The notes under the pieces were generated by a model that saw only the letters and a program-made list of their open reading frames with translations, did not search any database and was not told where the DNA came from. Both the position numbers and the translations under genes were made by a program. From positions 1 through 42,840 of the forward strand of contig NZ_VDCQ01000080.1 in NCBI RefSeq assembly GCF_006265175.1: 42,840 nt of DNA, given 5' to 3'. Positions 15,199-23,280 of the stretch are shown piece by piece (position 1 is the first letter of the stretch; every line of letters begins with the position of its first letter). The DNA is from Paenibacillus hemerocallicola. GTDB taxonomy: Bacteria > Bacillota > Bacilli > Paenibacillales > NBRC-103111.

Positions 15199-15233
15199 AA
15201 AAAAGAGGGCAAGAGCTTTACGCCCAACCCTCT
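15199..15233 (-). terminator. Terminator candidate after UPF0303 gene
   Basis: On the minus strand GAGGG...CCCTC is followed directly by TTTTTTG, about 40 bases past the stop at 15270. The stem is short (5-6 bp) with an imperfect interior. The remainder of 14840-15198 shows no convincing gene. Confidence 0.45.
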
Positions 15234-15269
15234 CATGTTATTAAAGTGGTAATGGCCCAGCCTCTGACC

Positions 15270-15728
15270 TCATCTTCTATTCAGAAACAGGCGAATCCCC
15301 TCAACTGCATATGCATGATCCAACTCGCCGGTCAATCCTCCGACCGTAACAGACCCCACTACGCCAACACCTTTGACGCGAATTGGAATAGAACCGCCCA
15401 CCGCCTGATACTCTGCAGTAGGAAGCAGAGAGTGTTCTGCATGTGAAGCACCACTTTGGATAAAGCGCTCCTCAATGTAGGCAGAACTGCGGCTATAGTG
15501 ATCGACGACCCGTTTTTTGCGAAACAACCATACGTAGTTCTCTTCCGAAGTGCCATCCATTAGGTGCGTAAACACGGGAACTCGGTTACGTTCAATATGA
15601 ACGGCCACAGCTACATTGTTTTCTTGGGCATACTGCACAATCCGGTTCCCAATAGCAAGTGCATCTTGATGGCTAAAACTTGTAAATTCCAATTCTTTCT
15701 CCGAAAGGTCTAATTCATTCTTGGTCAT
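15270..15728 (-). CDS. UPF0303 / heme-degrading-domain protein
   Basis: Encodes 152 residues, the usual size for the family. The UPF0303 (YBR137w-like; GlcG/HbpS-type fold) pattern is clear: FSHQDALAIGNRIVQYAQEN, then AVAVHIERNRVPVFTHLMDG, and the glycine-rich C-terminus YQAVGGSIPIRVKGVGVVGS with VGGLTGELDHAYAVEGIR. Related proteins are described as heme- or cobalamin-binding, but the biochemical role here is not known. Its ATG follows directly after the TAA of the MFS gene (TAAATG), so translation is coupled. Confidence 0.88.
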   Translation of the reverse strand: MTKNELDLSEKELEFTSFSHQDALAIGNRIVQYAQENNVAVAVHIERNRVPVFTHLMDGTSEENYVWLFRKKRVVDHYSRSSAYIEERFIQSGASHAEHSLLPTAEYQAVGGSIPIRVKGVGVVGSVTVGGLTGELDHAYAVEGIRLFLNRR

Positions 15729-16922
15729 TTATCCTCTCTCCTCAACAAAAAGATTCTGTTTCTTATCCATTCTGTAATTGATAACTGCCAGTAAAAAGGC
15801 GAATCCCGCCATAATTGCACCAATCCAAGCCGTGTCCATAATATGCAAATGGTCTACTGCAAGCCCACCCCATGTAGAACCAGCCGCTATCCCAATATTA
15901 AATGCAGATATATTTAATGCAGAAGCGACATCCTTAGCGGATGGTACCAGCTTTTCTGCAAGCATTAGAATGTAAGCCTGTACGCCGGGAGACATCATAA
16001 ATGCGAACAAGCCTATTAATATTAGGGAAAAAATGGTGAGTGTCTTATTTGGAAGTAGCCAGATTTGCAACAGCAGGGCAATGCCTTGAAACAGGAAAAC
16101 GAAACGAAGTGCCTTTACAGGATGCCTATTTGCTAATTTTCCCCCGACAATATTCCCAATTGCCACGGCAACACCGTAAACCAGCAGCAGCCATGAAATA
16201 GACGAAGCTGAGTACCCGCTAACCTCTTCAAGGATAGGAGAGATATACGTAAATAAGGCGAATGTTCCACCGAAACCCAATACTGTCATGAGCAAAGCAG
16301 TGATGATCCGTGGGTTGGCAATCAAACTTCCAACATCTCTCAAGCTCGGCGAGTGCATCGAACGTGGGACTTTTTCTACGGCTACAAGACTGACCAACAA
16401 AGCGATCAGACCTAATACAGCAACTATGGCAAATGACATTCGCCAATCTAATACCTGTCCGATATAGGTCCCAAGGGGAACCCCGAGAATGGTAGCCACG
16501 GTTAACCCGGTGAACATAATGGAGATGGCGGTGCCTTTTTTGTTAGCCGGGACCATATCAGCGGCCACTGTAGCTGCAACTGCGAAAAATACGCCATGAG
16601 AAACAGCTGTAATTACCCTAGACAAGAGCAAGACGGAATAGGTAGGAGCTACAGCTGCCAGAGCATTGCCTGCAGTGAACACGACCATGAGGAATACCAA
16701 GTATCCTTTTTTAGGCAACTTCCCGGTCATTACTACGACGATCGGTGTTCCAATAGCAAGGGCGATTGCATATCCAGACACCAGTGTCCCTGCTTGCGTT
16801 ACCTTGATCCCAAGATCGCTGGCCACCTCTTGTAGAATACCAACAATAACAAATTCTGTCGTTCCAATGGCAAAGGCACTTAGCGCAAGGGAGATTAGTG
16901 CAATAATGATTTTTGAATTCAT
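15729..16922 (-). CDS. MFS efflux transporter (DHA1, AraJ/YdhP-like)
   Basis: Encodes 397 residues with twelve membrane segments. The N-terminus SLALSAFAIGTTEFVIVGIL is typical of the AraJ/PbuE/YdhP branch of drug and purine exporters. Motif A is partly kept as TGKLPKKGYLVF, and motif C-like GLTVATILGVPLGTYIGQ lies in helix 5. The start at 16922 has a perfect AAAGGAGGTGA; a nearer ATG at 16926 is out of frame. It exports an unknown small molecule, driven by protons. It is co-transcribed with the UPF0303 gene. Confidence 0.9.
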   Translation of the reverse strand: MNSKIIIALISLALSAFAIGTTEFVIVGILQEVASDLGIKVTQAGTLVSGYAIALAIGTPIVVVMTGKLPKKGYLVFLMVVFTAGNALAAVAPTYSVLLLSRVITAVSHGVFFAVAATVAADMVPANKKGTAISIMFTGLTVATILGVPLGTYIGQVLDWRMSFAIVAVLGLIALLVSLVAVEKVPRSMHSPSLRDVGSLIANPRIITALLMTVLGFGGTFALFTYISPILEEVSGYSASSISWLLLVYGVAVAIGNIVGGKLANRHPVKALRFVFLFQGIALLLQIWLLPNKTLTIFSLILIGLFAFMMSPGVQAYILMLAEKLVPSAKDVASALNISAFNIGIAAGSTWGGLAVDHLHIMDTAWIGAIMAGFAFLLAVINYRMDKKQNLFVEERG

Positions 16923-16948
16923 TCATTCACCTCCTTTTTGTAAGGCTA

Positions 16949-16977
16949 ATATTAAGTTAGAGATTAACAAAGTTCAA
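16949..16977 (-). promoter_or_regulatory. SigA-type promoter for the MFS operon
   Basis: On the minus strand, TTGAAC, 17 bases, TAATAT, ending 27 bases before the start codon. Confidence 0.5.
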
Positions 16978-17238
16978 AAAAAGATAAAAAGTTTCTATAA
17001 TCGAAACTTTGGTAAGATCTCCAAGGAGCACCGGATCGTTTACGACCGAATGCCGGACCCCGAGCTGATGCTGGCGTGCCGAGAGGCGTCAGTCTAACTG
17101 CTGGGAAGCTGAACTTTGCTGTGGAGAGCTGAAGATTCTGACCGCCGAAAGCAGGAATCTGGAAAATGGTATTAAGAAGTCGCCCTCCTTAATAAAGGTG
17201 GCTTTTTGCCGTTTTTGGGAGATTTTTTGCGTTTATTC

Positions 17239-17314
17239 GGATATGATTATGCACTCGCTCTGGATTGTCAGCCCCGAATCCGCAATCCCCTCGGTAATGA
17301 TTGTAGACGGTAAT
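17239..17314 (+). repeat. ~80-bp diverged repeat left of the sugar locus
   Basis: GATTATGCACTCGCTCTGGA, then GGTAATGATTGTAGACGGTA align in order with 25562-25641 (ACACTCGCTGCGGATTATCA, GTTAATGATTGCAGTCGGTA). Both can be read as DY.LA.D.Q, so a decayed gene end is one reading. The remaining sequence of 16978-17382 shows no gene that I can support; a weak hairpin with a T-run lies near 17176-17205. Confidence 0.45.
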
Positions 17315-17382
17315 GAGGTGATTCTTTAGCATCAGTATTGTCAGTCGGGGCACTGAGGGGAACAAGAGAAAGGAGGGGCAAG

Positions 17383-18456
17383 GTGCATTACGAAAAATAC
17401 GAGGATCAGGTTCGGATCGGGAAACAGACAGACCACTCCCGACAGAACCGCTACTCGCCCTATTGCGATTTCATCTATTATCACTCCTCCCGCCATCCTG
17501 AGCTGCTACTGGCTATGCGGGTGTTGAAGCCCGGGAAGCCGTCGCGTCTCGTGGTGACAACACATGGCTGGCACATGAGCATCCCGCCCTTCGAGGCCAT
17601 GGACACGCCGGCGGGGGAGGAGCTGGTCCTCGAGGTCGATATGCGAGGACGCGCGTTTTCCGACGGCTCGCCCGATTGCAACGGCTGGGAGCTGTTCGAT
17701 GTGATGGACGCGGTCGCCTATGCACGGCAGCATTACCGCGACTGGATGGAGGATCCCTCACTCGTCTATTTTGAGGGCGGGAGCGGAGGGGGTGGGAACG
17801 CTTATGCAATCATCGCCAAGTTCCCGGACTTCTTCGCGGCGGCGACGGCGATGTGCGGCATAAGCGATTATGCCGTCTGGTACGAGCACGATGCGGTCGG
17901 GGAATTCCGGGATGAGCTCGACATCTGGATCGGCCATCCGCCGCAAGCTAATCCGACTGCTTACGCCTCTCGAAGCGGGTTGGCGCTGGCGTCCAACCTG
18001 CTGACGCCCTTGCTCGTGTGTCATGGCGACACGGATATCCGTGTCCCTGTGGAACAAGCCCGGATGTACAAGGAGCGGCTGGAAAGGCTTCAGATGAGCG
18101 AGGGAATGGAGTATTGGGAGCTGGAGGGGGTCGGTACCCGCGAGCATTGGGGACATGCCACGCCCCGGCAGCTAGAGGAAATTCGCTCCCGGAGCGAGCG
18201 GCACCGGACTAGGCACGCCAAGCCGATCGATATTCCAGTGCGAGGCCGGTTCACGATAGGCGGCTATTTGTTCACCAAGCGCTTCTCTATCGTACTCGAT
18301 TCGCTGGATCAAGTGGCCGAGGTGGAATACGACCTGAGGGGCAAGAAGTTTCTCGTATCCACACCAGAAGGGGGCCCGTGCAAGTATACGCTGGAATTAT
18401 TCGAAGGGAAACAGATTGAGGAAAGGACGAGAGCATGCAGTTCGACCATTATATAA
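17383..18456 (+). CDS. Alpha/beta hydrolase, prolyl-oligopeptidase/esterase type
   Basis: Encodes 357 residues from a GTG at 17383, with AAAGGAGGGG directly upstream; the frame is open from a TTG at 17338 without a usable site. HGW at residues 61-63 may form the oxyanion region. FEGGSGGGGN carries the nucleophile Ser134 (G-x-S-x-G); LLVCHGDTDIRVPVEQ supplies the acid (Asp216 or Asp218), and REHWGH the His (255 or 258). No signal peptide, so it acts in the cytoplasm. As the first gene of a sugar-uptake operon it may remove acyl groups from imported oligosaccharides; this is inference. Its end overlaps the next gene by 22 bases. Confidence 0.82.
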   Translation: MHYEKYEDQVRIGKQTDHSRQNRYSPYCDFIYYHSSRHPELLLAMRVLKPGKPSRLVVTTHGWHMSIPPFEAMDTPAGEELVLEVDMRGRAFSDGSPDCNGWELFDVMDAVAYARQHYRDWMEDPSLVYFEGGSGGGGNAYAIIAKFPDFFAAATAMCGISDYAVWYEHDAVGEFRDELDIWIGHPPQANPTAYASRSGLALASNLLTPLLVCHGDTDIRVPVEQARMYKERLERLQMSEGMEYWELEGVGTREHWGHATPRQLEEIRSRSERHRTRHAKPIDIPVRGRFTIGGYLFTKRFSIVLDSLDQVAEVEYDLRGKKFLVSTPEGGPCKYTLELFEGKQIEERTRACSSTII

Positions 18457-19703
18457 AGCTGCTTCGTGAGCACACGGCCGCGAACTATAAGGGAATGTAT
18501 CGAGAAGCAGGCGGCGCTTTCCCCCATCCCTTCCTGACCCCGGGGAGCCTGCAGTATGCCGATATTTTGTGGGATTGGGACAGCTGGCTCAGCAATGTAG
18601 CGCTGCGGCAAATCCTGCTGGATCAAGCCGATCCAGAAGCATCGGAGGCGGCGATGCCTTACGAGCGGGGCAGTATTCTCAATTTTTTGTCCTTGTGCGA
18701 CAAAGACGGCTGGATCCCCATCGTCGTCCAACGTGCGGACCAAGTGGGAGCGCTTCGACCCGCCGACATTTACTCCAGCAATATGCATAAGCCTGTCCTG
18801 GCGCAGCATGCCGCCTTCCTCGTCAGCCTAGCCGAGGGCGATGCGGAATGGCTTAGGGAGAGCCTGTACCCGTTGCAGAGGTTCGTCAACAATTATCGCA
18901 ATCACCACCGGCACGAGGAGACAGGATTGTATTACTGGCAGAATGACCATGCCATAGGGGTAGACAATGATCCTTGCACGTATTTCCGTCCCGCTAAGAG
19001 CTCAGCGTCCATTTACTTAAATTGTTTGATGTACAAGGAACTGCTGGCTACGGGGTATTTGTGCGAATGTCTGCAGCTTCCCGAATCGGCAGCGGATTAT
19101 CGAAGAGATGCGGAACGGTTGAAGCAGGCGATCATCGAGCATTGCTGGGACGAGAGGGACGGGTTTTATTACAGCGCCGATATCCTCCTCCAGCCGAAAA
19201 GCCGTGTTCATGGCATTCATAGCGGCCAGCCCAGGGATTGGAGCAGCCTGATTCAGCGAATAGGCGTGTGGACGGGATTCATGTCACTATGGTCGGGAGT
19301 GGCCGAACCCGAGCAGGCGGAGCGGATCGTCGCCGAGAATCTGCATGACATGCGGACATTCTGGTCGCCCTATGGCGTAAGGACGCTGTCGGGCATGGAG
19401 AAGATGTACAGCGCGCGGGCAACGCGCAATCCGTCCAATTGGCTCGGTCCGATCTGGGGAATCTCGAATTACATGACCTTTCGAGGACTCGTGGATTATG
19501 GCTTCGAGAACGATGCTAAGGAATTGGCGGAAAAGACGGTGCTGCTATTCGGCCGGGATATCGAGCGCTTCGGCGGCCTTCATGAATATTACCAGCCGGA
19601 TAATGGCGAGCCGATGCTGAACAAGGGCTTTCAGAACTGGAACTATTTGGTGATGCAAATGATCGCTTGGCTTGAAGGCCAGCCGGTGATCAAGGAATTC
19701 TAA
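18435..19703 (+). CDS. Trehalase-like glycosidase (GH37/GH63 clan GH-G)
   Basis: Encodes 422 residues from the ATG at 18435 (GAGGAAAGGAC upstream, inside the previous gene). The (alpha/alpha)6 barrel signature is present: ADILWDWDSWLSNVAL (residues ~42-57), DNDPCTYF (177-184), NPSNWLGPIWGISNYM (332-347) and HEYYQPDNGEP (383-393). In clan GH-G the catalytic acid and base are an Asp and a Glu; D180 and E384 are reasonable candidates. The single-domain length and lack of signal peptide suggest an intracellular glycosidase acting on short imported oligosaccharides. The exact linkage cannot be read from sequence; trehalase itself is less likely than a relative. Confidence 0.8.
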   Translation: MQFDHYIKLLREHTAANYKGMYREAGGAFPHPFLTPGSLQYADILWDWDSWLSNVALRQILLDQADPEASEAAMPYERGSILNFLSLCDKDGWIPIVVQRADQVGALRPADIYSSNMHKPVLAQHAAFLVSLAEGDAEWLRESLYPLQRFVNNYRNHHRHEETGLYYWQNDHAIGVDNDPCTYFRPAKSSASIYLNCLMYKELLATGYLCECLQLPESAADYRRDAERLKQAIIEHCWDERDGFYYSADILLQPKSRVHGIHSGQPRDWSSLIQRIGVWTGFMSLWSGVAEPEQAERIVAENLHDMRTFWSPYGVRTLSGMEKMYSARATRNPSNWLGPIWGISNYMTFRGLVDYGFENDAKELAEKTVLLFGRDIERFGGLHEYYQPDNGEPMLNKGFQNWNYLVMQMIAWLEGQPVIKEF

Positions 19704-19732
19704 AAAGCTCAGACAGAAGGAGGACGAGCATC

Positions 19733-20695
19733 TTGCTCGCACAACATAAGGCTGTGCCCGACACGACATCGCGATCCGCGGCGGTTGGTGGGAGACGAAT
19801 CGGCAGGTTGCTCATTCGCGACCAATGGCTCTACTACATGCTGCTGCCTGGCATTATCTATTTCATTCTGTTCAAATATTTGCCCATGTGGGGCGTATTG
19901 ATCTCGTTTCAGAATTACCAGCCCTTTCTCGGATTTTGGCATAGTGACTGGGTGGGCTTGAAGCATTTCGCCCGTTTCTTCGGAGAGCCGACTTTCTGGA
20001 TGCTGCTTCGCAATACGATCGTGCTGGCGGTTTACAATCTGGTGTTTTTCTTCCCGCTGCCGATCATAGTCGCCCTGCTGCTGAATGAAGTACGCCATGA
20101 ACGGTTCAAACGATTCATTCAGACGATGATCTACATTCCGCATTTTTTCTCCTGGGTGGTTGTGGTCGGGATGGTCTATATGCTGCTTACCGTGGAGGGC
20201 GGCCTGGTGAACGAGTTGATCGTCATGGCAGGCGGCGACAAAATCAATTTCCTGATCAGCAGCGAATGGTTCCGCACCCTCATTCTGTCGGAGGTCATCT
20301 GGAAGGAAACGGGATGGGGCACGATCATCTTCCTCGCGGCACTCGCCGGGGTCGATCCGCAGCTGTATGAGGCATCCAAAATCGACGGGGCTAACCGTTG
20401 GCGCCAGCTGTGGCATATCACGCTGCCTGCGATTCGAAGCACGATCGTGATTTTGTTCATTTTGCGGCTCGGACATTTCCTGGATACCGGCTTCGAGCAA
20501 ATCATTCTGATGCTGAACGCGTTGAACCGCGGCGTGGGCGAAGTGTTCGACACCTATGTGTATTCCGTGGGGATTAACCAGTCTCAGTTTAGCTATAGCA
20601 CGGCGGTGGGGCTGTTCAAATCGCTTGTCGGGCTGGTGCTGGTGCTAGCATCCAACGCACTGGCCAAAAAATTCGGGGAAGAGGGCATTTATTAA
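19733..20695 (+). CDS. ABC sugar permease, LplB type
   Basis: Encodes 320 residues from TTG at 19733, with GAAGGAGG eight bases upstream. Six membrane helices; the start of the domain reads WLYYMLLPGIIYFILFKYLP, typical of LplB/YtcP-type oligosaccharide permeases. The EAA loop that contacts the ATPase is EASKIDGANRWRQLWHITLP. No ATPase gene lies in the locus; such systems use a shared MsmX-like ATPase encoded elsewhere. Follows the glycosidase after 29 bases. Confidence 0.92.
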   Translation: MLAQHKAVPDTTSRSAAVGGRRIGRLLIRDQWLYYMLLPGIIYFILFKYLPMWGVLISFQNYQPFLGFWHSDWVGLKHFARFFGEPTFWMLLRNTIVLAVYNLVFFFPLPIIVALLLNEVRHERFKRFIQTMIYIPHFFSWVVVVGMVYMLLTVEGGLVNELIVMAGGDKINFLISSEWFRTLILSEVIWKETGWGTIIFLAALAGVDPQLYEASKIDGANRWRQLWHITLPAIRSTIVILFILRLGHFLDTGFEQIILMLNALNRGVGEVFDTYVYSVGINQSQFSYSTAVGLFKSLVGLVLVLASNALAKKFGEEGIY

Positions 20696-20713
20696 TGCCG
20701 AGAGGAGGAGACT

Positions 20714-21589
20714 ATGTTAGGCCGAAATTCAGGCAGTCGACTGTTCGATAGTTTCAATTATGCCTTCTTGCTATTGCTCGGTTTGCTGGCGGTCGTACCG
20801 TTCCTGTACATGGTGCTCGGCTCGTTCGCCGCGCCGGAGGAATATGCGAAGCAAGGCATCGTCCTCATCCCGACGCAATTCTCGTTGTCTGCCTATGCTT
20901 ATATTTTTTCAACCGATACGATTGTCCGCAGTCTCGTGAATACGATTATTATTACGATCTCTGGTACGTGCATCAATATTTTCTTTACCGCTCTGATGGC
21001 TTACCCCCTGTCGCGCAAGGAGCTGCTTGGACGCAGGCCTGTCATGCTGATGATCATTTTCTCGATGCTATTCAGCGGAGGGATGATCCCGACTTTCCTG
21101 ATCGTCAAGGCGCTGGGGCTCACGAATACGCTATGGTCGTTGTTGATTCCCGGCGCCATCAGTGCATTCAATCTCATTATTCTCAAAAACTTTTTCCAGC
21201 AAATGCCGGAGGGCATCGAGGAATCGGCCAAGATAGACGGCTGCAATGACATGATGATATTGTTTAGAATCATACTCCCCTTGTCCATGCCCGCGATCGC
21301 CACATTTTCGCTGTTCTATGCGGTCGGTCATTGGAACTCGTTCTTCTCGGCCATCTTGTACATCAATGATACGACGAAATGGCCGATTCAGGTGCTGCTG
21401 CGGCAGGTGGTCATTATGTCCGAAGGGGGCATTGGGGATTCGAGCCAGGTGAATGAAGCCGTCGCGCTTCCGCCCCAATCGCTCAAAATGGCCGTGATCA
21501 CCGTTTCGACGCTGCCGATTCTGATTGTTTATCCGTTTTTGCAAAAACACTTCGCCAAAGGCGTCTTGTTAGGTTCGGTGAAAGGATGA
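20714..21589 (+). CDS. ABC sugar permease, LplC/YtcP type
   Basis: Encodes 291 residues, the second half of the permease heterodimer. The ATG at 20714 has AGAGGAGGAG just upstream, 18 bases after the previous stop. Six helices; EAA loop EESAKIDGCNDMMILFRIIL, followed by a C-terminal FYAVGHWNSFFSAILYIND typical of this family. The stop TGA lies inside an ATGA that could start the next frame, but the better start for the next gene is downstream. Confidence 0.92.
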   Translation: MLGRNSGSRLFDSFNYAFLLLLGLLAVVPFLYMVLGSFAAPEEYAKQGIVLIPTQFSLSAYAYIFSTDTIVRSLVNTIIITISGTCINIFFTALMAYPLSRKELLGRRPVMLMIIFSMLFSGGMIPTFLIVKALGLTNTLWSLLIPGAISAFNLIILKNFFQQMPEGIEESAKIDGCNDMMILFRIILPLSMPAIATFSLFYAVGHWNSFFSAILYINDTTKWPIQVLLRQVVIMSEGGIGDSSQVNEAVALPPQSLKMAVITVSTLPILIVYPFLQKHFAKGVLLGSVKG

Positions 21590-21621
21590 AGGTATTCACT
21601 ATTAGGGAGGCTGGAATCACG

Positions 21622-23154
21622 ATGAATAGAATACAGAACTGGAAACAACTTCGGGTACTCGGAGCCGTATCTGTCGCACTTACGACGCTAATCGCGGGCT
21701 GCGGTGGCCAAGAGGCCGCTCCATCCGATAAGACGCCGACCGCGGTCGGCGAGAAGGAGGCTCCGAAGGAGCCGCTCAAGCTGTCGATGATGAACATGTA
21801 TTACACGGCGGAGCCGCCCAAGGCGGACAATGAGGCGGTCAAGCTGATCGAAGCCCATACGAACGCGAAGCTCGATATCACTTGGGTGCCGAATTCCGCT
21901 TACAACGATAAGATCAATGCTACCATCGCGGGGGGCGAGCTGCCCAAAATCATGATGATTGCGAGTAATAAATCCTCCGGGATCGTGAATGCCGTGAAAT
22001 CCGGGATGTTCTGGGAAGTGGGCCCTTATCTGAAGGACTATCCGAATCTGAGTAAGCTGAACCCACTTGTGCTGAACAATATCTCGATTGACGGCAAAAT
22101 ATACGGGATTTATCGAAGTCGCCCTGTCGCCCGCGAAGGGATCATTTATCGCAAGGATTGGCTGGATGCGGTCGGTCTTAGCGAACCCAAGACGATTGAC
22201 GATTTTTACAATGTGGTGAAGGCTTTCGCGACGAAGGATCCGGATAAAAACGGCAAGGACGACACGTTCGGCATGTATGAAGGCCGCGGCATGAACGGGT
22301 TCCAGACCATCCTGGCCTGGTATGGCGGGCCGAATCTATACGGCCTCCAGGACGGCAAGGTGGTGCCGGACTTCATGACGAAGGAGTACGTCGACGCGCT
22401 CAAGCTGTATAAGCGGATGTACGACGAGAAGCTGATCAACCTTGATTTTGCCGTCGTCCCCGGCACCAAACGCCAAGAGGCGGTCAATCAAGGAAAAGCC
22501 GGACTTATTATCAGCACACTGGATGATGTGAACGCTGGCTTCAACGATCTGGTCAAAGCGAATCCTAACGCCGTGCTCGATGTGGCCAGCCGGATCAACG
22601 GACCTAAGGGCGAGCGGCTCATGCTATACAACGGGGGCTATGTCGGCGTGTATATGTTCCCGAAGACGAGTATTAAGACGGAGCAGGAGCTGAAGCAAAT
22701 TCTCGGGTTCCTGGATAAGCTCGGGGATAAAAAGCTGCAAAACCTGTTCGAATGGGGCGTTGAAGGCAAGCACTTCAAGGTCGAGAACGGCAAGCCCACG
22801 CGTACGGACGGGAAGGCGTACGAAACCGACATCAACTCGATCTACCAGCTCCGCTATGATGACGGCAGCCAGACCGATGCGGGCGAGGATGCGGCGATCG
22901 TCAAGAAATACAAGCAAATGTTCCAGAGAAACGCGGAGATCGCCATCGCCAATCCGGCAGAATCGTTCGAGTCGGCTACACTCGCGGAGAAGGGCTCGGA
23001 GCTGACGAAAATCGTTCAAGATGCGCGCGTCAAGTACATCATGGGCAATATTGACGAAGCCGGCTGGAACCAGGCGGTGGACCAATGGCGTAAAAGCGGC
23101 GGCGATAAAGTGATCGAGGAATATACCGCGCAGTATAACAAGCAGAAAAAATAA
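21622..23154 (+). CDS. Oligosaccharide-binding lipoprotein (Lpl/LipO family)
   Basis: Encodes 510 residues from the ATG at 21622 (AGGGAGG upstream); the frame is open from 21586, but the signal peptide fits only the later start. Lipobox LIAGC with lipidation at Cys27, then a charged linker. The mature protein has the two-lobe family-1 solute-binding pattern with IYGIYRSRPVAREGIIYRKD and WLDAVGLSEPKTIDDFYN, and DPDKNGKDDTFG resembling a calcium loop. It is tethered outside the membrane and delivers the sugar to the two permeases above. Confidence 0.9.
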   Translation: MNRIQNWKQLRVLGAVSVALTTLIAGCGGQEAAPSDKTPTAVGEKEAPKEPLKLSMMNMYYTAEPPKADNEAVKLIEAHTNAKLDITWVPNSAYNDKINATIAGGELPKIMMIASNKSSGIVNAVKSGMFWEVGPYLKDYPNLSKLNPLVLNNISIDGKIYGIYRSRPVAREGIIYRKDWLDAVGLSEPKTIDDFYNVVKAFATKDPDKNGKDDTFGMYEGRGMNGFQTILAWYGGPNLYGLQDGKVVPDFMTKEYVDALKLYKRMYDEKLINLDFAVVPGTKRQEAVNQGKAGLIISTLDDVNAGFNDLVKANPNAVLDVASRINGPKGERLMLYNGGYVGVYMFPKTSIKTEQELKQILGFLDKLGDKKLQNLFEWGVEGKHFKVENGKPTRTDGKAYETDINSIYQLRYDDGSQTDAGEDAAIVKKYKQMFQRNAEIAIANPAESFESATLAEKGSELTKIVQDARVKYIMGNIDEAGWNQAVDQWRKSGGDKVIEEYTAQYNKQKK

Positions 23155-23280
23155 GCGAATGCGAATCGCAAGACGAGATAGAGTCATCTGCGTTACAATG
23201 GAGGCATTATCTCCAGCCGCAATAGAGTCTCAATCTAATATGGTAACAACAAGTAGCTGTTTTGTGGAGGTTGTCCGTTT

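Noticed and set aside
15025-15252. 75-residue plus-strand frame between IclR and UPF0303 genes
   Set aside because: It has no Shine-Dalgarno, runs through the UPF0303 terminator, and its translation shows no recognisable pattern.
19709-20500. 263-residue minus-strand frame opposite the first permease gene
   Set aside because: Antisense to a clear ABC permease; composition rich in Gln, His and Arg, with no start signal.
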